Below the pieces are notes generated by a model that saw nothing but the letters and a program-made list of their open reading frames with translations, was not told the origin of the DNA and ran no database searches. From Channallabes apus (lineage: Eukaryota > Chordata > Actinopteri > Siluriformes > Clariidae), in NCBI GenBank assembly GCA_030522415.1, contig CM060126.1:6102645-6166644 (forward strand): a DNA stretch of 64,000 nt, written 5' to 3'. Made by a program: the position numbers and the translations under genes. Below, one piece after another: positions 11,161 through 25,760 of this stretch; position 1 is the stretch's first letter; each line of letters opens with the position of its first letter.

Positions 11161-13718
11161 ATGGCAGATGACATTCTGTTCGAGTTTCTTCACATGGAAA
11201 TGGTGTGTCATATCTACACAGAGCAGATGACCCGGGAAGATATAGATAAGGTTGATTTATTTATTTATCTATACCTTTATAAATTGGTTTATCATCTACC
11301 TGAATGCATCTAGCTACTAAACTATATACAGTTTGGACTGTTTCAGAGACCATGAGTGGGGGCGGGGGGGGATGGGGGACAGTAGAAAGACTGGCATGCG
11401 CATTTTTGTCACACATAATTGTAGTTTGTTTATTTATTTTAATTAAAATACCCCTTATTACAAAAAATGTGTCCTTTTAAAATTATACCTGATTGAACAA
11501 TTAATGACCAATAGCATGTGGTAGTGACTAGTGTGAATATGAAAGTCCACTAAATGTGTTCTTATTCTATATTACTACATTTAAGCATTTACAAAAAAAA
11601 AAAAAAGGTTTTGGTGCAAATATCAAAACGCAGGGCAAAAACAGAAGAAAAATTGTGTTAGTCAGGCCGTTTTAGCCTCCAGATCTGATTTAAATACACA
11701 CATTCCAACTCTGAACTGACATAGGTCAGAACTTCTTCATCAAAATACAAGATGGCATCAGATAGTTGCCTTTTTGTGCTACTTGTCTCAGTGAAAGTAA
11801 ATATTATTTTGTGAAATAGTGCAAGCAGTGTGCATTTTTGTAAGTAATTAAGGTCTAACCATGCTTTCTTATTTCTTTTTTTTTTTTTTTTACATTAATT
11901 TGTTTTTAAAGGACAGAGTAACGTGTGTGTCTGTATTAGAGTCAATGGGCTTCAGAGTGGGACAAGGCCTAATCGAAAGGTAAAACATGCTTGCACTGCA
12001 TGTTTTCTTTGGCATTTAAAAATTCCTATTAGAATTTAGCTAATTCCCATTTTGTCCAGCAGGTGGCATCATGATAAAAGGAATGAGTGTATGGTGCTGT
12101 TTTTGGTTTCAACTGGCCTGGCTTTGCATGTGTACTATCAGACAGAATGTATCAAGACAAATACTTTTTTCTTCTTTTGCTGAAATAATGTTATACTATT
12201 AATAAGGTTTGCAAAAGATTGCCCCACCTTTAAAGATGACCTGGACATCATGAAGTTCATCTGCAAAGACTTTTGGAACGGTATCTTCAGGAAGCAAATT
12301 GACAACCTGAGAACCAACCATCAGGTATGACGTTTAACTGGATATGGACCTAAACCCCTACTGTGTGTGTGAGATACAGTCTTTAAAGCATTTAATTTAA
12401 CGTTGATTTCTGTCTGCCAGGGAACGTATGTCCTACAGGACAACAAGTTTGCACTGTTGACTCAGTTTTCCTGCAGGACGCAGCAGCTTGAAGAGTCCTC
12501 TAAAGTAAGTTCTATTATTGTAGTAATTGCAAAATGTTTTATAGGATATTATCAGTATATTTAGTAGTGAATTTAAAGAAAACCCTTCTCATGTATGTTT
12601 AGTATTTGGCGTACACATGTGGTTTAATTAGAGGAGCGTTATCCAACCTGGGCTTGGAGAGTGTGGTAACTGCGGAGGTTTCCTTATTGCCATCATGTGA
12701 GTATCGACTTTTATTAAAAAAGAACAAAAATATCTTGAAATTGATCTATTCTAGTTTTCTGTGTAATAATAAGAAGAAGAATACACGTTTCTTTACTACC
12801 AAGCTTTTTAACTTGGTAATAACACATGCAAATATTTTATTATATTATGTTGCATGTTTTGTTACATACAAATTATAACATTTTTATTCAGTCACCTTTA
12901 GCTTTGATGTACTGCCAATTCATTTGTGAAAATGGTTCTTCAACCTCCAAGACACTCTGTTTCACAATTTTTCAGCGTTAAATCAAGGAAGGAAAATTCC
13001 ACTAATGTAATACCCTGCTCATTCTGGTCATCAAGTGACTTAGTTTTACTGCCACATAACATTGCTGTGGCTAGATCTGACCAACTTAAGCAACCGCAGA
13101 TCATAACGCTGCCTCCAGAAGCTTGTACAGTGGCCACTATGCTGATGATTGGTGTGACGCTTCATGCGCTTCCCTTCTTATTTGATCTGGAACGGTCAAT
13201 CTGGACTCGTTACACCACTTGAACATTTCCTTTTTTTTTTTTTTTCAAAACAAGTCAAATCTTTATTCTCCTTAGAAAACCCAAAACTTTTTTTCCGATT
13301 AACAAGTGGTTTTCCTATGGCCATACAGCTGTATAGTGCGAGTTCTCATCACATCACATGTGCGGAAATGCCTTTACTTTCACTGTTAAATATAGCTCTG
13401 ATTTCTACTGTCCATTTTTGAAAATCTTTTTTTTATGATGCAACCTTACCAAATCTTTACGTGATCTGTATTTGTCTTCCCCCCCCCCCCCCCCAGACTA
13501 CGTTATTTCCACACTAATAGTTCAACTCTCCATCCAGGTTTTAACAATGTGTTGGGCAGTTCTGAACCCAATTTGGTGATGTTTTTTTGGCTAGGCAGTG
13601 TATGTTACATGTGTTCTATATTATATATGTTTTATTACTCTTACTGTTTTGTCCATTTTAATGGGATTTTTTTTTCTTGCTTTCAGGCAAATTTCAAGTT
13701 GTGATCCAGAAAACCTAA
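11161..13718 (+). CDS. trappc6bl: TRAPP complex subunit 6 (TRAPPC6B-like), six coding exons
   Basis: Subunit of the TRAPP tethering complex, which acts as a Rab exchange factor in ER-Golgi and Golgi traffic; TRAPPC6 forms a Bet3-fold heterodimer with TRAPPC3. Coding exons: 11161-11250, 11912-11979, 12207-12324, 12421-12504, 12603-12696, 13687-13718, each bounded by AG/GT and in phase (phases 0,2,0,0,1). The 161-aa product starts [15 protein letters not shown], contains [44 protein letters not shown] and [14 protein letters not shown], and ends KFQVVIQKT. Human TRAPPC6A and 6B are about the same length (158-159 aa from memory). The core is closest to 6B, but FEFLHx[11 protein letters not shown] and ESVVTA look like 6A, hence the '6b-like' name, which is my inference. 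The start at 11161 matches the family; an in-frame ATG at 11128 lies inside the splice acceptor. The exon 2 donor (AAG|GTTGAT) is weak. Confidence 0.9.
12887..13602 (-). mobile_element. Tc1-like transposon relic in the last TRAPPC6 intron
   Basis: On the minus strand 13137-12940 reads [14 protein letters not shown], a Tc1 transposase block, with later text degraded. A terminal-repeat-like TTTTTGGCTAGGCAGTGTA lies at about 13583-13601, matching the terminus at 21963-21981. A (C)16 tract is at about 13480-13495. Same family as 20788-21981. Confidence 0.65.
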
Positions 13719-15402
13719 ACCCCTAATGCTCTGAATGTAATAACATCCTTAACGTTTACAAAGACCTGAGTGTTTATGGCACTTATTACTTCAGGCAGGG
13801 TTACAGTGACGTCTCTTACACCAGCTGATGCATTCATAATTATAAAGTTGGCAATCAAATGACTTGATGCAAGAAATGGTACTTGAACCTTGCTTATCAA
13901 ATATAGAATTGAGATTTTTGGAAAAACGGTGCACACAATTTGTGCCGCATTTCTATTTGAGTTCAGGATAAACTGCAGATGTAAGAGGTACTGTTATTTT
14001 GGTAATAAGTGCTCAAATGTACTGTCATGTAGTAAAACAGTTGTCTAAGGTACTTTCCAGAATTTCCTTACTTAAAGCTAAACGCAGCACTTCTCAGCAT
14101 AATGTGTAGAATGTAGTCATATCTACCTCTTTTCTACAAAAAACATTTGCAGTGAAAATGCTGCAGTTTACTAAAACTCAGTTTGTTGTTGAAGAAAAAT
14201 TATTTATTAAACAAGTAGAATCTTAAATATAATTGTTACATTAATTATTTTTTTACATAGAAATGTGAAAGCTCGTAAAAACTGTAAGCAAACTGTGATG
14301 ACCTAATTTTTGATTTCGTATACATTTCAGCAAATATTGTGTAGCAGCGTTTTTATATTATTATTATTATTGTATAATTTGTTAAATTATTCCAGGTAAA
14401 TTAATTTCTTTTACAATCTTGTAGTTAAAAGAACCAAGAAACAATTGTTCAAATGTCACTGGATCTGGGTTAACATGAACACACAGACTCCACAATATGC
14501 AAGCTCTTTGTGAAGTGTGTTTTTCAACCCAAGCTCCAGCTGTCACATGCACCTCCCTTCATTAAAAGAGTTTGGCTTTTTCTTGAATGATTTTCATGCT
14601 GTTTGTTGTGTTAAATATTTTTTTTATTATAATTTAGGTTCAAGGTATACGTTTCTTCTGTTTTATCTATCGCCTTTAGGTCTCTGCTACTTCTTTGGGA
14701 AAGTGACTTTTTGTATTGTTAAAAGAATGAATAACAGCAAGTTTGGGCTTAACTTATTATTTTTGGCCCACATGAATATCACAATATCTTCACTCAATTT
14801 CCACCAAAAATACAATTCAAACTAAAAACATTTATTTATTTATTTGCTTATTAATTTTCACACACACACAAATATATACATACATGTCATAGTATTAGTC
14901 ACAGTATTATTTACAAGTATGTCTTTAAATTTAAATACTGTACATGTGTTTTGATATGGAATCTACTGGAAAATGGGAGGTCAGACTCTTTTGATTCTGC
15001 ACATTCCTGCTGTTGAATGATCCTGAAGTGATAGTCTCCATCTTCCATGACCTGTCTCAGCTATCATGCTCATGACAGACACAAGCGATTTGTTGAATGA
15101 TCATGCCAACTTGTTTGCAGTACACCCACTGAACATTTACCAGTTGTTTGCTTCTGGACAATATTAACTTTGTTTATGTTGTCTAAACCCTTGGTGTTTG
15201 GAGGCCAGTTTTTAACCTTCCCTTAGCCATGGATATCTAGGCTGTTCTGACTAGTCCTAAGAGACCCCCCAGACACAACTTGTATATATTAAGTACTGTA
15301 TATAGAGTAAGTATACACAGTTCTATTTGATATTCTACAGTACCTGCTATTTGCATTGCTTTAACATCAATGATATTTTATAGATTACCAATGAACAATA
15401 AA
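13719..15402 (+). other. TRAPPC6 3' UTR and downstream DNA
   Basis: The stop codon TAA is at 13716-13718. AT-rich sequence follows, with ATTAAA-type hexamers near 14204 and 14558 and a canonical AATAAA at 15397-15402. I cannot decide which poly(A) site is used. No further gene seen. Confidence 0.4.
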
Positions 15403-17099
15403 ACAACCCCATATTTCATTACTAATATTACACTTTATTTGATTATCACTGTATTATGTGTTTATTTAACCCATCAATGTTTTGCTAATAATGACATCAT
15501 GAACATGAATCAAAGGCACTCCAAAATGAGCAATTAACATAATTATATAAGTCGTGGGCAAACCCTTGATGAACATGATTCTCTTCTCTGCTGCACTATT
15601 AATGAATGAAACTGAAACTTGTTTATGACAATGTTCAGGGCTCAGTCCTCTCTCTCTCCACCCCCAACCCTCTCTCGTTCCCTCTTCTAGTGTCAGAGTA
15701 GGATTAATGGAAGTATGGGAACTTGAGGCGTAGACGAGCTGCAGCTGGTCCATCAATGCATTGAACAGAACACCAAATCCCCTCCATTACAATCCACTGG
15801 CCTAAGTGCTGTAGTTTTACTGTGTAGCCTTCACAGCACTTCTCCATCCAGCATTCCAGAGTGCACTGGAGTCATGACTTATGTAAGCCATTTGGGGAAT
15901 GTCAGGCCGCCATGAGTTTTTCACCTCATATGCTGTAAAGCACATTTTAAAGGCAGTTACAATTAAGCTATCATCAAGCATGGATATTTGTGTCCTTTGT
16001 GAAATACTGTGAATTCATATATTTTAATCGCAAGGCTGCTGAAATCAGTAATCAGTGAACACTGTGTCTCCAGCAGATGCTTTTGTTTGTCATTCTGCAA
16101 AACTAATGTGTCAAAATGGAAAATAAGTGTCTAACATACAGATACTGGTTAAAGGGTTTTTTAATTATAAAAAGGGAATAATATTTTTGATTATTATTAT
16201 TGTTTTGAATTTGTGTGAAAAGAAAATGTCTAAATCTTAGATTTTTTTTTTATTACAGGGCAATTTTCTGTTGTTATAAAAAATATATATTTTCCTAAAA
16301 GCAAGTGAGGCCAAAGGTTTGTAGAGGTGTGCGACAGCTTATTATTTTATCTAAATTAATTGATTCATTAGTTAATGGGTTGGTTGGTTAGTAAGTTTGC
16401 TTTAATGCAGGACAGTTTCAAAAGCAAATGGTTGTCATACCTAGCCTTTAATAAGATTGGTGTAATATTTTAATATTTTAAAACTCCTTTTCAAAAATAT
16501 ACATAAAGTGTGCAGAAGTGGCCACTAAATTTAAATTATATTCATGGCACATTTACATTTACTTAGGCATATATAACTATAAAAGGCAGTTCTCACAGAG
16601 AATTGGAAATGTCAAAATGATGACTTAAAAAGTGAAACAGCACCTCCAGCATCATTTGTGAAATTTTCCATTGAGATTATATTTAAACTAACTCTTGCTT
16701 TTCCTTATTGGTCATAATTGAAAGGCCAGTCTTGTCTTACTGTACGTTAATTAAAAGTGTACAAAATTTAAATGTCAGCAGTTTTTGTGGTTTTATGTCA
16801 ATTAAGTAAATCTATGCATCAAATTTGTAAAAATGCAGAAGTCTATGAAAATTTTCCAAACTATAATAAATACCTAAATGCTCCTTAATAAATATGATAT
16901 AGTACATTTGTTCACACTCAGTTTGATAAATGATGCATATTGATGCTTTGTATTTGTATTTTGTGTGTTATGTCGATTTAAGACAAGACTTTAAACGAAT
17001 TCCTTATCCAAACCATACCCTGGCATGTTTTTGGACATGTTTTATGAGAAAGGATGGCAAATTTCCTCCTGTTGTGTTCACCAACAAATGTAAGATGTT
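15403..17099. other. Intergenic DNA, nothing recognised
   Basis: Long non-repetitive stretches, including about 15470-15770 with a CT-rich segment. A perfect 9-bp inverted repeat AAGTGCTGT/ACAGCACTT sits at 15804-15841. No coding exon with a recognisable product. Confidence 0.45.
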
Positions 17100-18360
17100 T
17101 AAGAGAAAAGATTAGGAACCTGTGCAGAGCGGTGGGCAGGTAACGTTGCGTTCCAGAGTGGGATACAATAACTTCTGATTTGCCACTCTTATTTCAAAAG
17201 GGCCAGTTTCTTTGTTAGTGAGCAAAAGTGGACTGCAATAGCAGGATGTCTGTGGACTTTTGTGCAGTCAGTGAAAGGATTAAGAATTTGAAAAGGAGTT
17301 GGGGAAATACCAAAGACTTGTACCTAATCACTTCCCCCTGTTAATGCCGCCTCTTGATTAAAAGAAGGAAAGAGACCATAGGGGGATATCGAAAGGATTT
17401 GAGAGTTAAGAACCTGTTAGGAATAGACCATGTGAGTAAGAGCTGTCTCTAAAAATGCTTCGAGTCTCCTGAGTAGTCAGTCCTGCAGAAATGAGTCATG
17501 GCTTTCCATATTTTACCACAAAATACTCTGACTTTCTATTCACTTCCTCCAAAATTTCCCCAAGAGACCTCGTGCACACAAATAAAAAGTCAGATGTTCT
17601 CAAGGGAAGTCCCGGTGCACAAAATACACGTGACCTCTGCGTGAAAAGACAGCATTAGTAACTCTTTCCTTATCCATCCCTGTTTACCTAATGAAATGCT
17701 GCGTCAGTGGTAATCCGCACATTGACAGTCACTCAAGCTCACAGAGTTCTTCACAGCTGATTCACATTATGTCACTGCCACTGCAGACCAATGGGAGGGA
17801 AAAAAAACTTTCTTTGTTCACCTCCTTAGTCACTGTGGACCCCCTTCCCTCCTTCTCCCTCCTCCTTTTTATCCCCTTTTCCCCCTCTTGTTCCATTTGG
17901 CATCTCCATGGCAATAGGGCATTTGTGTAGTGATGGACAGTGTAGTGTTCCTCCTTTTGCCTCATCTTCACTCTCTCCTGTTCGACCCGTGCAGGGTGGA
18001 GATCAGGACCCTTTTGTGTGTCCTTTTCCAATTCGGACTGAATCAACAGGCTTGCTGTTAGTGAGAGCGTAACAGCAGCGGGGTCTGGAAAAGGGCAAAA
18101 GGGGGGGCAGGTAGTGACCTTTGACCCTGGTGCATTACCTGCTGTGTATGACCCATGTGTGTCCAGCCTGTGGAGGAGCTTGACTGAATCAGAAGTTGTG
18201 TTTTTAATGGATCCCAGCTGGATCTAAGGAGGAAAAAGCCGATCTATCTGTGAACCAATTACAGCACTGAGAACACAGAGACTTTGTTCTGCCAGCTATG
18301 ATTTCACATCACCAACTCTCAGCCATGCAGAAATGAAAAGGCTTAAATGCAATAAAACAC
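17100..18360. promoter_or_regulatory. Less repetitive, GC-richer stretch; candidate regulatory DNA
   Basis: Contrasts with the surrounding AT-rich, repeat-laden DNA. It contains a TGAGTCA (AP-1 type) site near 17493, pyrimidine-rich segments around 17850-17890 and motif-dense text around 18110-18300 with no open frame of note. I infer possible conserved non-coding DNA from texture only; conservation is unknown. Confidence 0.25.
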
Positions 18361-18781
18361 TCTAAACAAAAATCTCATTATTATTACTTTTACTCCTGGT
18401 CCTCAAGGGTTCTTATTAAACATTGTATTAATTTCATTTGCAATAAACCAACTTCTCCAAGTCTCTATGGAAAAAATGTCCCAATACTAGTGCAAATAGG
18501 ATAAAGACTAACCCTGTTGTGTGGACTTACTAAAACCCTGATATATACAGTAGGGGTTAGTGTGAGAGTTTTGTATGGGAGAAAGATATTTTGTAATACG
18601 GGCAACTACACCAAAACTGGGATCTGATCTAAATAATTACGGATAAAAATTTCAAGATGTGTGGGTATAGGAAAATTATCATCGTCAGGGTGACGGCAAT
18701 GAAAGGGAGGATTTGATTGTTTTCCAGTGACATCATATCCCAAAGATTTTTATTCCTCTTATATGACAACAATTACAATAT

Positions 18782-18945
18782 TTCATTCATTTTTCCAGAC
18801 CACTTATCAGGTATAGGGGCCTGAAGCCTATCCTGGGCAGCTCAGGGCACATGGCAGGGTCGCCGTGGATGTGGGCCCAACCCATCTCAGGGAACAAACT
18901 CACACACACTCTCACACCCACACTTACACTATGAACATTTTAAAT
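18782..18945 (-). mobile_element. Old SINE family 1 copy
   Basis: Antisense tail-to-body order: TTCATTCATTTTTCC, then GCCTGAAGCCTATCCTGGG, GGCAGGGT and ACTCACACACAC. Heavily mutated and lacking the tRNA-like head. Confidence 0.6.
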
Positions 18946-20324
18946 TCAAAATGAAAATCACATATAATTTTTAGTTATTTGTCACATACATAGTCACACA
19001 CAGTATAATATGAACTGAAATGCTTATACGACTGCTGATGACTTAAAAATTCAATATAAAATTATATATAAAAAATATTTTTTTTTACAAATTACAAATT
19101 AGTAATACAAAAAAATATAGAAAAAAAACTTTTAGCTGTAAAAAATTTTAAATCTACATGTATGTAAATGTACAAATAATAATATAAAATAGAATTGCAA
19201 TGGAAAATAGAAACCATGTTCAGTCATGAGCAAGACAATGTGTAGAAAGTCAAAATTCAAAATGTGCAAATTTGCGTTAATATGTAGATTGTGAGATTGT
19301 TTTGTGTGAGAAAGCAGATCAGAGTGTTAAGTCCTATGTGGTGTTACGATTGAGTCCGTCTAACCTGTGAGAAGACGCTTCTCCGCTGTCTCATTGTGCT
19401 CAAGACATTTAGGAAACACCAATCAGTCTATACTCTGATATAAAACCCAAAAAGCATGGGGAAAACATGCCAACTCTATATTATCTAAAATTGTAGAAGG
19501 GTATAGTTGATACTGTGAGATTTGATTTGAAAGAACATTAAATAATGCAACATTTTAATTATAAAAAAGACCATACAGACCAGTAACCATACACCCGTTC
19601 AACATAATTTTTAGGAATACGATCTTGCTTTATATTACCACTAAGAAAAACATCACGGGAAAGAACTCACTGGGAGAACGATATTACTGCAGATAAGAAG
19701 CAGTATAGAGAACTGGAGAGGGATGTCAGCAGTAGCACCTAAGTGTCTCCATATGTTTCAAGCCATAGCTCATCCGCCTTAACTCTAGTTGATGGGCAAC
19801 TGGAGGTTTCGGATGAAGTGCTGCCCTTAATGTCCACCCAACCCCCACCTGGTTCATTTGCCTCAGGAGTAACAAATCAGAGCAATATCCAGACTATCTG
19901 TCAAGTCGTCTTAAGGAGGAATAAACAATGTGATGATAAGCCTGGGTAACCCAGGCCTGGTCTGGATTCAGAAGTCATCTGCAGGCCAGGTTGCTGAAGT
20001 TAAATGGTAGAAGACAAGCAGAGGTTATGGACTGGGTTACATAATACCAGACCATGAAAGCACTTATCTTGATAAACAAATTGCAGTATCAGTGTCTACT
20101 AATTTCACTAACCATTGATTAATTCTGATTAAGCAGTAAGTTTTTTGGTCTTCTACAATACTCTGAATTCTGAAACAATCTTCATAATTGCTACATGCTT
20201 CATGGAGCAATAAAACAACTGTATCAGTAAGTCAATCCATAAGATGCTATATTCTGTCCATTTAGATGAGGCTTGTTTTAATTTCCTAAATGTTTCCAAA
20301 ACGTCAGTACACTTAATGCTAAGT
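18946..20324. other. AT-rich intergenic DNA
   Basis: No gene recognised. 18950-19270 is very AT-rich; 19560-20050 is more mixed but has only short chance frames. Confidence 0.45.
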
Positions 20325-20435
20325 GTATCCAAGCCTGGATAAACTGGAGAGGGTTGCATCAGGAAGGGTATCCGGCCCAAACCTAAGTGATCCGCTGTGG
20401 TGACTCCAGACAGCAGCAGCTGAACGAGAGAAAAC
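20325..20435 (+). mobile_element. SINE family 2, tail fragment
   Basis: CCAAGCCTGGATAAACTGG, GGTTGCATCAGGAAGGGTAT and GATCCGCTGTGGTGAC match the tail of the SINE at 4262-4481. No A or B box remains. Confidence 0.7.
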
Positions 20436-20787
20436 TGTGCCAACCTACGTCATTTGATGACTTTAACAAAATGTCATTTAAGAGGTTTAAGTGCCAACAG
20501 TTTGTATAAGCTTGCTTGAATTGCCTCTATGTGTGAAAGAGTTTGAATTATTTATTTATTTAATTATTGATTTTGTGCTTATGTTATTAGGGTATTTCTT
20601 TTTTGAACATCTAGTTTGATAAAAAAAATATTTTATATAAAATATATTATATTAATTATTAAATAACATCTCATAAGCACTATAAACTTAAATAACTTTA
20701 GGTTTTTGACAACTTAATTTAATAATGGTGTTAGTGTATAATATTATTAATTTAGAACAGCTAAAGCAGAAGTCAATTCAGGAAAAT

Positions 20788-21981
20788 ACGTTGCCTGGCC
20801 AAAAACAATTGCCATTTCATAGTGCTTATATTCATCAGTTGCGAGTTTATATTTGTTTACAGATATTTTAATGCAATTATTAATTTTACATGTATTTCAT
20901 ATGGATGATTACTCAAATTTTGTACTTCTATTACTTTTGCACTAACTGGCTAATTCCATTGATCATTATTTCAATAGAAACTGATCCATTCTATTTTTTT
21001 TTTACTACTCTGCTTTAAATTTCCCAATATTTGATTATTATTTATGTAATTAAACATTTCAGAAGGGTCAAATTATTGGGCTGCATCAAGCAATGAAAAC
21101 AATTAAGGAGATTATGAATTTACTGATGGGCGGCGCGGGTCCAGGGTCTGGGTACGATTCCCCGGCCAGGCTCGATTCCCGTCTCTGTGTGCATGGAGTT
21201 TGCATGTTCTCCCCGTGCTTAGTGGGTTTCCTCCGGGTACTCCGGTTTCCTCCCACAGTCCAAAGATATGCAGGTTAGGCTAATTGGCGTTCCTAAATTG
21301 CCCATAGTGTGTGATTGGGTGTGTGAGTGTGTGTATGTGTGTGTGCCCTGCGATGGATTGGCACCCTGTCCAGGGTGTACCCCGCCTAGTGCCCGAAGTC
21401 TCCTGGGATAGGCTCCAGGTCCCCCTGAACACAGGATTAAGCGGTATAGATAATGAATGAATGAATGAATGAATGAATTTACTGGAACTGGGTTAAGAAC
21501 TCTTTAACATATTATCAAAATCTGAAAGGATAGTGTTGACCCATTGACTTTGTAGAAGAAATGTGGTTGGGGGGAAAAATTATAAATGAAAAGCACTTAA
21601 ACAGAAGTTACATGTGGAAAATTAAGAGAAAAAAAAACATAGTGCCCACTGTACAAGCCTCTGGAGGCAGAGTTATGATCTGTGGTTACTTCGGTTGCTC
21701 AGGTCTGGAGTTACAGTAGCAACATTATGTGGCAATACAATGACGTCAGCTGACGACCTGAATGTACTGAATGACCAGGTTACTACATCCATAGAGTTTT
21801 TCTTCCCTGATGGCACGGCCATATTCCAAGACTCGATTTGTGAAAGAGTGGTTTTGAGAGCATGAGGAATCCTTTACACATATGAGGAGCTGACCACCAC
21901 ATTGTGCACTGCAATCAAAGCTAAAGGTGACTGAATGGAATCTTAGAGCGCCTGACTTTTTTAGGCTAGACAGTGTAATAG
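20788..21981 (+). mobile_element. Tc1-like transposon relic split by a SINE
   Basis: Left terminus TTGCCTGGCCAAAAACAATT (about 20790) and right terminus TTTTTTAGGCTAGACAGTGTA (about 21961-21981) are inverted relative to each other. Before the SINE (21066-21125) the plus strand reads KGQIIGLHQAMKTIKEIMNL-like text, the N-terminal helix-turn-helix of Tc1 transposases. After it, text resembling the following helix continues, and near 21658 SGGRVMICGYFG appears. Many stops. Confidence 0.7.
21126..21472 (+). mobile_element. SINE family 1 lacking the A box
   Basis: Starts GGGCGGCGCG and jumps directly to GGTCCAGGGTCTGGG, so about 35 bp including the A box are missing. Body and (TGAA)n tail are intact. 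The 12-bp ATGAATTTACTG flanks it (21114-21125 and 21473-21484). It sits inside the transposase reading frame of the Tc1-like relic. Confidence 0.88.
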
Positions 21982-22161
21982 TCAGCACAATATTATTACT
22001 TTTAATGCTGTGATCATTTTAAAGGATGCATTTTAACGTATGCCACAGGTTTTTTCTGAACTTTGGTCAAAAATCGGTCTTTCGACGATATCTTTATGTT
22101 TCATACATCGGAGGACCTGAAACTCAGTCTCTGAAAAATATCCGTCTTTATGTTCATATGT

Positions 22162-22534
22162 GGCGGCGCGGTGGTGTAGTGGTTAGCACTGTCGCCTTGC
22201 ACCTCCAGGGTCTGGGTTCGATTCCCCGGCCAGGCTCGATTCCCGTCTCTGTGTGCATGGAGTTTGCATGTTCTCCCCGTGCTTGGTGGGTTTCCTCCGG
22301 GTACTCCGGTTTCCTCCCACAGTACAAAGACATGCAGGTTAGGCTAATTGGCGTTCCCAAATTGACCGTAGTGTGTGATTGGGTGTGTGAGTGTGTGTAT
22401 GTGTGTGTGCCCTGCGATACATTGGCACCCTGTCCAGGGTGTACCCTGCCTAGTGCCTGAAGTCTCCTGGGATAGGCTCCAGGTCCCCCGCGACCCTGAC
22501 ACAGGATTAAGCGGTATAGAAAATGAATGAATGA
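22162..22534 (+). mobile_element. Full-length SINE family 1
   Basis: Complete head (GGCGGCGCGGTGGTGTAGTG), B box, body and tail. The 12-bp ATGTTCATATGT flanks it (22150-22161 and 22535-22546). Sequence is very close to the copy at 41957-42333. Confidence 0.93.
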
Positions 22535-22546
22535 ATGTTCATATGT

Positions 22547-24579
<2,033 letters not shown>

Positions 24580-24633
<54 letters not shown>
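24580..24633. repeat. (AT)n microsatellite
   Basis: About 27 uninterrupted AT units. Confidence 0.95.
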
Positions 24634-24635
<2 letters not shown>

Positions 24636-25074
24636 ATAGCTCCCAATATAAAAACATGCAAACATGAACAGTATATTCTGCTTATTGCTGTTACCACATG
24701 AAATTTAAAAATAGCATATTCAGTACAACTGGACTCATTCTGATATAAAAAATACAGCAACTCAGAACAATATTTAATTTTTTTAATTATCATTTTAGTG
24801 TGTTGTGTACTATTATCAGGTATTATTATTCATTATGTATTATTATATCATAATTCTGAGTTAGGACAATGGACTCTGGTCTATCTTGTTGTGTTGACTC
24901 TTTATAGTGTGAGGTAATTCAATCAATTGATACTTTTTCTATCATTCAACATGAAATCTAAATAGATTTTAATAGTGATTACTTTTTTATATATAATCAG
25001 TAAATAACCTATACGAAAGGCGCAAATATTCTCATCCCGTTGAGAAGCAATAACCCTTTAAGGAAACCAAACAG

Positions 25075-25075
25075 G

Positions 25076-25122
<47 letters not shown>

Positions 25123-25187
25123 ACTAAAGTTATTACCCACCACAGCCGAATTTTACTAGCATTTGGCGTGTGGGCCAATGTCAAGCC

Positions 25188-25227
<40 letters not shown>
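25075..25227. repeat. (GT)n then (AT)n microsatellite pair
   Basis: GT-rich run at 25075-25121 with one interruption, and an AT run at 25191-25227 about 70 bp later, directly abutting the mariner relic that starts near 25228. Confidence 0.9.
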
Positions 25228-25231
<4 letters not shown>

Positions 25232-25760
25232 GAGTCATAAATCATACACACTCTGGCTGTATTTTAATTAACATTTTCATTAACTACTTTTAGGGGAAAA
25301 AATGCATGTACTTTAAATATAATCCACTTGCTTTTCAAAAATCTGTCAAAAAGTTTTTTCGTATTCCCTCATTTAAAAAATGCGCTGCTGTTTTCACTTC
25401 TTCACCAGAAGTGAATCTTCGTCCTCGCAGGGCTGCTTCCAAGGGACCAAACAGGAGAAAGTCTAATGAAGCAGGATCAGGATTATAGAGAAGATTCCGT
25501 TCCTTATTCTGCCGTGTCCCGTCCATGTCTCTATGTCTCGTCACCAGTAATGAGTCTTTTTAAGAAAGATTCACCATCCTTAGAGTATTGGTCAAATTTT
25601 TGTTTGCAGATGTCTAAACGCTTCTGTTCATGATCTTCCATGAGTTGTTTCAGCACCAGGTACACCCTCAGATCACAAAGAACAAATCATAGCACACTGC
25701 TCTTCTTTTGTGCAAATCACAAGTGGGCCATTCATTAATGTTCACGCCGCAGTTACAAAT
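25228..25760 (-). pseudogene. mariner-like transposase relic, C-terminal part
   Basis: The minus strand (25544-25335) reads YNPDPASLDFLLFGPLEAAL followed by RGRRFTSGEEVKTAA and GIRKNF. This is the end of a mariner transposase: the third catalytic Asp region (usually YSPDLAPSDF), then LFGPLK, then RGRRF. The catalytic Asp motif is altered to NPDPASLDF, and the preceding frame is broken. The N-terminal region is absent, so the copy is dead. Confidence 0.8.

Noticed and set aside
15804..15841. microRNA hairpin
   Set aside because: The stem is only 9 bp with a 20-nt loop, too short for a pre-miRNA, and the arms match no miRNA I recognise.
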